The translations under genes were made by a program, and so were the position numbers. 64,000 nt of DNA from TMED8 sp038125725. Lineage in GTDB: Bacteria; Pseudomonadota; Alphaproteobacteria; Rhodospirillales; Casp-alpha2. The stretch covers positions 12,306 through 76,305 of the forward strand of contig JAYPEK010000015.1 of assembly GCA_038125725.1 (NCBI GenBank), given 5' to 3'. Below the pieces are notes generated by a model. It searched no databases and had not been told where the DNA came from. It saw only the letters and a list, made by a program, of their open reading frames with translations. This document shows positions 56,459-64,000 of the stretch, piece after piece. The number at the start of each line of letters is the position of its first letter. The stretch's first letter is position 1.

Positions 56459-56845
56459 ATGCTGGAACCAGAGACCAAGAGTTTTAACAAGGGTGAAACG
56501 ATCTTTGAGGAAGGCGACGCGAGTGACGTGGCGTACATCATCGTATCCGGCTCCGTTGAACTGACAAAACGCGGGCGCATGAAGATCGATCTGGCGGAAA
56601 TCATCAAGGAGGGCTTTTTCGGGCTTTTGCCGGTGCTGGACAGGAAGCCGAGAAACTACACTGCAAAAGCGCGCGAAAAGACAACATGCCTTGTCGTGCC
56701 TCGCGCGCTGTTCATGCAGGCCTTGGAACAAAGTAATCCGATCATTCAGTCGGCGCTTCACAGCCTCTCGCGCAGTGTTCGGCAATCTTCAGAGCGGCTT
56801 TCCAGTGGCGGCATATACGACTCGGAACGCGGCGATACCGTTTGA
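56459..56845 (+). CDS. Single-domain cyclic-nucleotide-binding protein
   Basis: Protein of 128 residues consisting of one cNMP-binding beta-roll: FNKGETIFEEGDASDVAYII, SGSVELTKRG, then EIIKEGFFGLLPVLDRKPRN (the phosphate-binding cassette region) and the helical end LVVPRALFMQALEQ. It has no DNA-binding or channel domain and could be a sensor partner. The phosphate cassette lacks the usual Arg and Ala, so ligand binding is uncertain. Confidence 0.75.
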   Translation: MLEPETKSFNKGETIFEEGDASDVAYIIVSGSVELTKRGRMKIDLAEIIKEGFFGLLPVLDRKPRNYTAKAREKTTCLVVPRALFMQALEQSNPIIQSALHSLSRSVRQSSERLSSGGIYDSERGDTV

Positions 56846-57132
56846 GACGATGCCCGATTGTGGCTATTGGCAGCCATGTAGAACCATATCGCAATGTCTT
56901 CCGCTGTCGGCCCAGCACCAAACCAGAAGGGCATGCAAACGGCAGCTTGTTTTCTTTTTATAGGATTTTATTGCTTTTTCTGAAAAAGCGGCTATATTAC
57001 ATGCCGTGGGGCCGTCCGGCGGCCCGGGCACGCTATTGCACAATCGAATACGATTTGGGCCGGGGCCGATGCTTCCATGTCGGGAAGAGCGTTGGGCACG
57101 GTTTGGCTACACCACGGGGGCGGGCGGAGACG

Positions 57133-57203
57133 AATTGGGTTCGTTCCTGAGATTTTTTTGGGTTTTGTTTGAAATCAAGAGTTTCCAACCCGCGAAATTT
57201 CGC
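57133..57203 (+). repeat. Interspersed repeat, left copy
   Basis: Starts AATTGGGTTCGTT (57133-57145), continues with a T-rich run and AAATCAAGAGTTTCC, and ends in the palindrome GCGAAATTTCGC (57192-57203). The same core returns at 57401 with similar spacing, so the two look like diverged copies of one element. Confidence 0.6.
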
Positions 57204-57210
57204 TCTCTCA

Positions 57211-57323
57211 CCCCGTCATTCCCGCGAAAGCGGGAATCCAGTGGGCGTTTCCATTGGTCGCGCTGCTGGGAAGGATGATGCCTGCGGCATCAAGTGGGTC
57301 CCCGCTTTCGCGGGGACGACGGG
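57211..57323. repeat. REP-like inverted doublet
   Basis: Two palindromic units face each other. The left is CCCGTCATTCCCGCGAAAGC followed by GGGAA (hairpin TTCCCGC/GCGGGAA with GAAA loop, 57219-57236). The right is GTCCCCGC/GCGGGGAC with loop TTTC (57298-57317), the complement of a CGTCGTCCCCGCGAAAGC-type unit. Such extragenic palindromes are widespread in proteobacteria and often mark dispersed repeats. Confidence 0.75.
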
Positions 57324-57400
57324 TGGTGTTTGCGGCAGCACCGAGACCACTGGAGACGCGCGCCGGCCGAGCCGGCCATCCCCGGCGCGCTGCAGATAAC

Positions 57401-57473
57401 AATTGGGTTCGTTTCGTCACTTTTTTTATGATGACGTTGAATTCAAAGCGTTTTTGACCCCCGAAAAACGCTT
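57401..57473 (+). repeat. Interspersed repeat, right copy
   Basis: Starts AATTGGGTTCGTT (57401-57413), then a T-rich stretch and TTGAATTCAAAGCG. It ends in a strong hairpin: AAGCGTTTTT (57446-57455) pairs with AAAAACGCTT (57464-57473) over 8 bases. It matches the left copy at 57133 in its core and in general layout. Confidence 0.6.
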
Positions 57474-57582
57474 CCGAAACGAAAATTCGGTGGATCGGGC
57501 AGGGTGACGGCGATCGAAACTGGCACGTCGAACAAGCCGATGTTAGGCTGTCTTCGGTCAACACGGGGACGGAGGTGAGGGA

Positions 57583-57831
57583 ATGCCCATCAAGGAACTG
57601 GCCGACAATGCGGCAAAAGACATCCTGGCGGCCATCGGCGGCGACGCGGCGAAAGCCGCCGAGGTCGCGAAGATCGTCGAAAAGGCCCTGATCGCCGGCA
57701 TGCTCGAACACCGTGAACGCTGCGTCGACGTGGTCGAGGCCTGCTGCAGCGACGACCTGGCGCACCAGATTTCCAAGGAGATCGAACGCAAGGAAAAGGC
57801 GCTGGTCGCCAATCTGTCCAGCATGCGCTGA
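57583..57831 (+). CDS. Small conserved-looking protein of unknown function
   Basis: Protein of 82 residues, mainly helical: MPIKELADNAAKDILAAIGG, DAAKAAEVAKIVEKALIAGM, then a Cys-containing RCVDVVEACCSDDLAHQIS and a basic end. GGAGGTGAGG precedes the ATG. No family is recognised. The three Cys are close together (ERC, ACC). It converges with the acyl-CoA synthetase gene, 34 bases away. Confidence 0.6.
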   Translation: MPIKELADNAAKDILAAIGGDAAKAAEVAKIVEKALIAGMLEHRERCVDVVEACCSDDLAHQISKEIERKEKALVANLSSMR

Positions 57832-57865
57832 GGCGCTACGCGCTCAGCGCCCGAATTCCTAGCCG

Positions 57866-59491
57866 CTAGCGGCCGAATTCCATGTCCTTCAGCTTGCGGC
57901 GCTGGATCTTGCCGCTGACGGTCTTCGGCAGTTCGGTGACGAATTCGATTTTGCGCGGGTACTTGTAGGGCGCGGTGACACGCTTGGCGAAATCCTGCAG
58001 TTCCTTGACCAGTCCACCATCGCCGGTGAAGCCGCCGTTCAGGATGACGAAGGCCTTCACCACTTCGCCGCGCTCCGGGTCGGGACTGGCGACGGCCGCG
58101 CATTCACGCACCGCCGCATGTTCCATCAGCGCGTTCTCCACCTCCATCGGGCCGATGCGGTATCCGGACGAATTGATCACGTCGTCGGCGCGGCCTTCAT
58201 AGAAAAGATAGCCGTCTGCGTCCATTCGCGCCTCGTCGCCGGTGATGAACCACTCTTCACCCTCGACCGTCACCCGGCTGGCGGCGGTCTGTTCGGGGTC
58301 GTGCAGGTACTCCAGCATCAACTGCGGGTTCGGCAGCTTGATCACCAGCCGGCCCGGTTGATCCGCCGGGGCGAAGCAGTCGTCCTCGTCGATGATCGCC
58401 GCATCGACACCGGGTTGCGGTCGGCCCATGGCACCGGGCTTCACCGGCATGGCGGGATAGTTGAGGACGGTCATCAGCGTTTCCGTCTGGCCGTAGCCGT
58501 CCAACAGCGGGCCGCCGCCGGTCATCTCGCGCCAGCGGGTGACGATCTCGGGGTTGACCGATTCGCCGGCGGAAACGGTGAGGCGCAGCTTCGAAAGATC
58601 GCGTCCGGCGATGTCTTCGCCGATCAAGTGGCGCAGTTCCGTTGCCGCCGCGCAGAAGACGCTGACGCCGTAACGCTCGATCAACTCCAGCCGCTTGGCC
58701 GGGTCGAAGGGGCCGTCGTAATGCAGCGCCGCCGCACCGCAGCTCCAGGGGCCGAACAGCACGCTGGTGCCGGATTTGCTCCAGCCCGTGTCGGCGCTGC
58801 ACCAGATGGTGTCGTCTTCGTATAGGTCCAGCCAGTACCAGGCCGAGACCCGCCAGGTGAAGATGGCGCGCGACGCATGCAGCACGCCCTTGGCCTTGCC
58901 GGTCGAGCCCGACGTGTAATAGAGGATCGCCGGATCCTCGGCGCGGATGACGGGGGCGTCGAACTGGGCCGGCTGGGCGGCCAGGCCGGCGTCGAAGTCG
59001 ATCCAGGGATCGGGCGTCGCATCGGGCCCGGCGCCGACGCTGAGAAGCGCCTTGAAGCCGTGGCCGGCGTCGAACTTGTGGAGGTTGTCATGCGTGGTGA
59101 CCACGGCCTTGGCGTCGGCGTGTTCGATGCGGTAGGCGAGGTCGCCCGCCGTCAGCATGGTGACGCCGGGGATCGGAATGGCGCCCATCCGCAGGCACCC
59201 CACCATGGCGATCTGCCAGGCCGGGATGCGCGGCAGCATGACGATCACCGCATCGCCCTTGGTGACGCCGTTCGCGGAGAACAGGTTGGCGAAACGCTGG
59301 CTCAGTTCGGAGATCTCGGCGAAGGTGAAGCGGCGCTCGTCGCCGGCTTCGTTGCACCAGATCAGCGCCGGCTTCTCCGGGTCCTCCGCCCATTTGTCGA
59401 CCACGTCGACGGCGAAGTTGAAGGTCTCGGGGACCTCCCATTGGAAAGCGTCGTGGGCGCTTTCGTAGTCGGGCATGGGGACGCGGCGCAT
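57866..59491 (-). CDS. Acyl-CoA synthetase (AMP-forming)
   Basis: Adenylate-forming enzyme of 541 residues. P-loop YYTSGSTGKAKGVLH, DGYGQTE, hinge Asp in YEGRADDVINSSGYRIGPME, and catalytic Lys in PKTVSGKIQRRKL. The pattern resembles medium-chain acyl-CoA synthetases. It is the third gene of an operon after a kinase (APH fold) and an acyl-CoA dehydrogenase, spaced by 11 and 13 bases, the set that processes hydroxyacids in lva-type pathways. A start at 59476 (MPDYESAHD) is possible. Confidence 0.9.
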   Translation of the reverse strand: MRRVPMPDYESAHDAFQWEVPETFNFAVDVVDKWAEDPEKPALIWCNEAGDERRFTFAEISELSQRFANLFSANGVTKGDAVIVMLPRIPAWQIAMVGCLRMGAIPIPGVTMLTAGDLAYRIEHADAKAVVTTHDNLHKFDAGHGFKALLSVGAGPDATPDPWIDFDAGLAAQPAQFDAPVIRAEDPAILYYTSGSTGKAKGVLHASRAIFTWRVSAWYWLDLYEDDTIWCSADTGWSKSGTSVLFGPWSCGAAALHYDGPFDPAKRLELIERYGVSVFCAAATELRHLIGEDIAGRDLSKLRLTVSAGESVNPEIVTRWREMTGGGPLLDGYGQTETLMTVLNYPAMPVKPGAMGRPQPGVDAAIIDEDDCFAPADQPGRLVIKLPNPQLMLEYLHDPEQTAASRVTVEGEEWFITGDEARMDADGYLFYEGRADDVINSSGYRIGPMEVENALMEHAAVRECAAVASPDPERGEVVKAFVILNGGFTGDGGLVKELQDFAKRVTAPYKYPRKIEFVTELPKTVSGKIQRRKLKDMEFGR

Positions 59492-59502
59492 GACGAAGGG
59501 CC

Positions 59503-60678
<1,176 letters not shown>

Positions 60679-60691
60679 GGTTTCTTCCTCT

Positions 60692-61783
60692 TCAGAAACA
60701 ATTGCCGCGCGCCACCTCGACGCCGAACTCGAGAATACCGTCGGCGACCTCGCCGAACGGCTCGTAGCGCGGGTCGTCGGTACCACCCGACGTAAAGCGC
60801 CGGTAAAGCTGACGGAAGACGCTCGCCGTCCGCACGATGCCCAAGACGCGGCGGTAACGCAGCGCCGAAAGATCACGCCCGGTGAGTTCGGCATAAATCT
60901 CGGCCGCTTCCTGGCGGCTCGGGAAGCCGTGGCCGGTGGTCGGCATCTGGTTCATGGCCTTGACGGCATCCGGATCGCCGGCTTCGGTCCAATAGCAGAG
61001 CACGACCGCCAGGTCATAGAGCGGGTCGCCACGGGTGCCCATGTCCCAGTCGATCATGGCCACCGGGTCCAGCGTCGTTTCGTTCAGGATCAGGTTGTCG
61101 AGCTTGAAGTCGTTGTGCATGAACACCGTCTCGGCGTCCGGGACCGTCTGCCGGTCGAGCCAGCCCAGCAGCTCCGGCAGCGCCGCCGGCGTCTCGCCTT
61201 CCCAGGCCAGTTCGGCGCGGTGGCTCCAGCCCTTCTGCGTGCGCTCCAGGAAGCCTTCCGGCCGGCCCAGGGTGTCGAGCCCCACTTCGGCGGGGTCAAC
61301 GCCGTGCAGATCGGCAAGCGTCCGCATGATTACCCGGCCCAGGTGCTGGCCCGGCAACTCGCCGGCGGGGCCGCGCCAATTGGTCAGGTGCGCGGGCATC
61401 TCGCCGCCGATGACGATGCCGGCGCGGTATTCCATGATGAAGAAGGGCGCACCCAGCACGTCGGGATCGTCGCAGAAGTGCAGGCACTTCGGGATCAACG
61501 GCAGCACTTGGGAAAGACCTTTGATGATGCGGTTTTCGCGGCCCATGTCGTTGCCGCCTGGCGGGATCGGCCCCAGAGGCGGGCGGCGCAGCACCGCGTC
61601 CCGGCCATCGACCGAAAGCCGGTAGTTGAGGTTGCCGAAGCCGGCGGCGAACTGGCGCGGCGCCGGGCTGTCGTCGAGCGTCAGGCCATGCCCGGCCAGG
61701 TACGCGCGTAAGCGCGGCCAGTCCTGCTGGATGGCGCCGGCGCCGCTCAGATAGGATGCGGATGGGGAAGGCGCGTCGGTCAT
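60692..61783 (-). CDS. APH-fold phosphotransferase (ACAD10/11 kinase-like)
   Basis: Protein of 363 residues with the aminoglycoside-phosphotransferase fold. N-lobe FAAGFGNLNYRLSVDGRDAV; catalytic loop VFMHNDFKLDNLIL with Asp; metal site MIDWDMGTRGDPLYDL. Proteins of this type phosphorylate the hydroxyl of 4-hydroxyacyl-CoA (as LvaA does, and the kinase domain of mammalian ACAD10/11). It is first in the operon kinase-dehydrogenase-synthetase. Confidence 0.87.
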   Translation of the reverse strand: MTDAPSPSASYLSGAGAIQQDWPRLRAYLAGHGLTLDDSPAPRQFAAGFGNLNYRLSVDGRDAVLRRPPLGPIPPGGNDMGRENRIIKGLSQVLPLIPKCLHFCDDPDVLGAPFFIMEYRAGIVIGGEMPAHLTNWRGPAGELPGQHLGRVIMRTLADLHGVDPAEVGLDTLGRPEGFLERTQKGWSHRAELAWEGETPAALPELLGWLDRQTVPDAETVFMHNDFKLDNLILNETTLDPVAMIDWDMGTRGDPLYDLAVVLCYWTEAGDPDAVKAMNQMPTTGHGFPSRQEAAEIYAELTGRDLSALRYRRVLGIVRTASVFRQLYRRFTSGGTDDPRYEPFGEVADGILEFGVEVARGNCF

Positions 61784-61853
61784 GGCGCAGTTTTACCGCG
61801 CCGGACGGGAAAAGCCAAAGCCGTTGCGGATGTAAGGGCGGCGGGCGCCCGGG

Positions 61854-62348
61854 TCAGTTGGCAAGTGCGCGGCGCCGTTCCGGACCTTCGTTGTAGTCGG
61901 TCTGGTGGCGGCAGCGGTCGGGACCGAAAAAACCACCGGCGCGGATGAACGGGCGGTGGTTTTCGATGACGTTACAGATACGGGTATAGACCTGTTTCGC
62001 CGATACCGGCTTGGCTAGGAATTCGGTCATGCCGTTGTCGCGGGCCTCGAGCACGTGATGCAGTTCCGTATTGGCGGTAATGACGACCACCGGCACGAAG
62101 GGATTGGGCGAATCGTCATCCATGCGGATGCGGCGCAGGAACTCCAAGCCATCGAGTTCCGAACACCAGTCGCAGAACACCACGTCGATGGGGAAGTTGA
62201 CGTACATCTGCCAGGCCTTTTCCATCTCCGGCGTGCTCTGCACGGTGGGCACGCCAAAGGTGCGGAAAACCTCGGTAAACAGGTTGCGGATCAGCAGATG
62301 CTTTTCCAGAACCAGGATGTTCAACTTCGAAATATCGTATTCCTGCAT
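61854..62348 (-). CDS. Orphan receiver-domain protein with CDWC site, copy 2
   Basis: Protein of 164 residues, a close paralog of the protein encoded at 42789-43274. NILVLEKHLLIRNLFTEVFR at the start, FCDWCSELDGLEFLRRIR with the acceptor Asp between two Cys, VVITANTELHHVL, EFLAKPVSAKQV, then the tail GGFFGPDRCRHQTDY and GPERRR. The first acidic pair is again E-K. It has no output domain. A hairpin CGGGC-GATTTT-GCCCG lies in the gap upstream (62363-62378). Both copies are on the minus strand, 18.6 kb apart. Confidence 0.85.
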   Translation of the reverse strand: MQEYDISKLNILVLEKHLLIRNLFTEVFRTFGVPTVQSTPEMEKAWQMYVNFPIDVVFCDWCSELDGLEFLRRIRMDDDSPNPFVPVVVITANTELHHVLEARDNGMTEFLAKPVSAKQVYTRICNVIENHRPFIRAGGFFGPDRCRHQTDYNEGPERRRALAN

Positions 62349-62584
62349 GCAAACCCCCGTACGGGCGATTTTGCCCGACGATTGCGCTATCTATCCGCAA
62401 GATGATGGGAACTCCACAGCCCCGTCCCGTACACCCCTGAATTCGTTGGCGGTTCGTATATCACGGCAACGACCGAGAATCCTCCCCGCAATTGGTCACA
62501 TACAATTAGATATATGCCCATATTCCCAAAACTGGCGCCGATGCAACGGTTGACCGTGCGCGCGATTGCGGGAATAAGGTCCGT

Positions 62585-63769
62585 GTGAGCAAGCCCCCGA
62601 CCGAAAGCCGCAAGTTCCGGCCCAACCCGAAGCGTCAGGTGATCTTGGTGGTCCTGGCGATCATTGGGCTCGCGGTCGGCTATGGGCTTGGGTTCGTGTT
62701 CAAGCGCCCGGCGCCGAAGCCTGCGCCGCCACCACCACAAACGACGCTGCCGCGACCCGCGCCGGCCATGGCGGAAGCGCCGGTGCTGCCCGACCACGAC
62801 GAGCCGCAGCCCGAGGGCAAGGTGCGCGCCTACGAAGAGGCGCTGCCGCGCGAGATCATCGTCGTCATGGAACCGCTCAATCCGGCCAAGACGGCGATCA
62901 AGCCACACGTCGACGAAGAGGCGCCGGAACCGGCGCCGAAGGCGATACCGGAACCCGAACCGGTGCCGATGCCCGAGCCGAAAACCGAAACGGCAAGGGC
63001 AACACCTGAGCCGGAACCCGCGCCCGACGCCGAGGCGCCGGCCTGGCGCAAGTTCGCCGTCGCCGCGAAACCCGACGGCCGGCCGGGGATCGCCATCGTC
63101 ATGGACGACTTAGGCATCGACCGGGGCCGCACACGGCGGACGATCGATCTCCCGGGGCCGCTCAACCTGTCGTTCCTGGCCTACGCGCACGAGCTGGCGA
63201 AGCAGGCGGACGCGGGGCGTGGCAAGGGCCACGAGATCTGGCTGCACGTGCCGATGGAGCCCGGCTCCAAGAGCGTCGATCCGGGGCCCAACGTGTTGCT
63301 CAGCGGGCTCAAGCCGGCGGAGCTCGCGAAGAGCCTCAAGTGGAATCTCGACCAGCTCACCGGCTACGTCGGCATCAACAACCACATGGGCTCGCGCTTC
63401 ACCGCCGATGCGGACGGCATGCGGGCCGTCATGGCCGAGTTGAAGCAGCGCGGCCTGGCGTTCCTCGATTCCGTCACCTCGCCCAAGTCGGTGGGGCAGA
63501 AGGCGGCGGCGGCGGCGGGCGTGCCGTTCCAGGTGAGGAACGTGTTCATCGACCACCTGGACGACATCGCCGCCATCAACCGCCAGCTCGAACGGGTCGA
63601 GCGCCTGGCCCGCAACCAGGGCCATGCCGTCGCCATCGGCCATCCGCGCGAGACCACGCTCAAGGCGCTGGTGCCGTGGCTGGCGACGCTCGACGCCAAG
63701 GGCCTGCAACTGGTGCCCTTGTCGAGCCTGCTGCACATCGCCGGCGGCACCGTCGCCGCCAAGCAATAG
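62585..63769 (+). CDS. Divergent polysaccharide deacetylase family protein (YibQ-like)
   Basis: Protein of 394 residues. An N-terminal membrane anchor (VILVVLAIIGLAVGYGLGF, residues ~20-38) is followed by a Pro/Glu-rich linker (residues ~40-150). The deacetylase-like domain is GIAIVMDDLGIDRGRTRRTI, EIWLHVPMEP, GINNHMGSRFTADADGMRAV, FLDSVTSPKSVGQKAA, FIDHLDDIAAI and HAVAIGHPRETT. This is the YibQ/DUF610 group, periplasmic and of uncertain substrate. GTG at 62585 is the start. It converges with trpE. Confidence 0.87.
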   Translation: MSKPPTESRKFRPNPKRQVILVVLAIIGLAVGYGLGFVFKRPAPKPAPPPPQTTLPRPAPAMAEAPVLPDHDEPQPEGKVRAYEEALPREIIVVMEPLNPAKTAIKPHVDEEAPEPAPKAIPEPEPVPMPEPKTETARATPEPEPAPDAEAPAWRKFAVAAKPDGRPGIAIVMDDLGIDRGRTRRTIDLPGPLNLSFLAYAHELAKQADAGRGKGHEIWLHVPMEPGSKSVDPGPNVLLSGLKPAELAKSLKWNLDQLTGYVGINNHMGSRFTADADGMRAVMAELKQRGLAFLDSVTSPKSVGQKAAAAAGVPFQVRNVFIDHLDDIAAINRQLERVERLARNQGHAVAIGHPRETTLKALVPWLATLDAKGLQLVPLSSLLHIAGGTVAAKQ

Positions 63770-63781
63770 CGGAAAAAGACC

Positions 63782-64000
63782 TCAGCCGGGCTGATTGGAA
63801 CCGGCGAAGCGCGATGCTTCCTCGACGGCGCGCACTAGGGCACGCGCCTTGTTGACGGTCTCGTCGTACTCGGACTTGGGATCGCTGTCGGCGACGACGC
63901 CGGCGCCGGCCTGGATGTAGATGGCCTCGTCCTTGATGACGGCGGTGCGGAGCGCGATGCAGGTATCCATGTCGCCGTCGGCGCCGAAATAGCCGATGCA
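63782..64000 (-). CDS. trpE: Anthranilate synthase component I, C-terminal fragment
   Basis: The last ~72 codons of trpE, running off the right edge. The sequence [20 protein letters not shown] is the conserved chorismate-binding segment, followed by [20 protein letters not shown]. TrpE uses chorismate and ammonia (from TrpG) to make anthranilate. It is on the same strand as trpG-trpD-trpC but about 29 kb upstream of trpG. Confidence 0.93.
   Translation of the reverse strand, partial: CIGYFGADGDMDTCIALRTAVIKDEAIYIQAGAGVVADSDPKSEYDETVNKARALVRAVEEASRFAGSNQPG

Larger units (their letters stand above)
56846..57582. other. Non-coding, repeat-rich stretch
   Basis: No convincing gene lies in these 737 bases. 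It holds a T-rich section and a hairpin GCTTTTT (56973-56979) with AAAAAGC (56983-56989), a possible promoter TTGCTT (56971-56976) and TATATT (56993-56998), a GC hairpin GGGCCG/CGGCCC (57009-57025), two copies of a larger repeat (57133 and 57401) and a REP-like doublet (57211-57323). Open frames here are translations of repeats. Confidence 0.6.

Noticed and set aside
57006..57457. Short plus-strand frames in the repeat region
   Set aside because: They are translations of the repeats themselves (for example NWVRF and LGSF from AATTGGGTTCG) and carry no independent coding signal.

Overview
The window is about 64 kb of GC-rich bacterial chromosome. Gene order and protein types point to an alphaproteobacterium, most likely Rhodospirillales or a close relative. 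Supporting signs are the lolCD-dnaE-rpsB-tsf-pyrH-frr-uppS-cdsA-dxr-rseP-bamA-skp-lpxD-fabZ-lpxA-lpxI-lpxB string, the trpGDC-moaC-moeA-lexA string, lpxI rather than lpxH, and a GTTC-N7-GTTC SOS box at lexA. No rRNA, tRNA, CRISPR array, transposase, integrase or phage gene was seen.

Region 1 (1-9163) starts with the end of a LolC-type permease and LolD, which extract lipoproteins from the inner membrane. LolD is coupled by ATGA to a secreted phospholipase A2-like protein. An apparent insertion before dnaE holds a cobalt-type nitrile hydratase operon (alpha, beta, activator), a ketopantoate-reductase-like protein and an enolase-superfamily enzyme.

Region 2 (9164-26488) is core housekeeping. 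It covers translation (rpsB, tsf, frr), UMP kinase, undecaprenyl-PP and phospholipid synthesis (uppS, cdsA), isoprenoids (dxr), envelope proteolysis (rseP), outer membrane assembly (bamA, skp) and lipid A (lpxD, fabZ, lpxA, lpxI, lpxB), then citrate synthase and glutamyl-tRNA synthetase on the opposite strand. Many genes overlap by 1-23 bases, so this is a tightly coupled operon.

Region 3 (26489-34471) holds a cupredoxin-like lipoprotein, a comEC interrupted by an in-frame TGA, lexA with a clear SOS-box promoter, and moeA, moaC, trpC, trpD and trpG on the minus strand. The end of trpE appears only at the right edge (63782-64000), so about 29 kb separates trpE from trpG.

Region 4 (34472-63781) is the accessory block between them. 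It holds copper export (copA-cueR with a CueR-type promoter), several non-heme iron oxygenases, a doxX-dodA pair with a divergent LysR gene, a four-carbon sugar-acid (tetronate) operon with a transporter, an aminotransferase, and cspA followed by a 57-residue ORF. It continues with a drug-efflux MFS gene and its divergent MerR regulator, a DEAD-box helicase interrupted by an in-frame TAA, and a repeat-rich non-coding stretch at 56.8-57.6 kb. A kinase / acyl-CoA dehydrogenase / acyl-CoA synthetase operon resembles the hydroxyacid (lva) pathway. Two paralogous orphan receiver proteins share an unusual Cys-Asp-Trp-Cys phosphorylation site. The end of the block is marked by a YibQ-type divergent polysaccharide deacetylase.

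The most unusual points are the PLA2-like gene fused to the Lol operon, the CDWC receiver pair, the two single-codon gene interruptions, the split trp cluster, the minimal lva-like operon and the repeats near 57.1-57.5 kb. All functions are read from sequence motifs without database searches.
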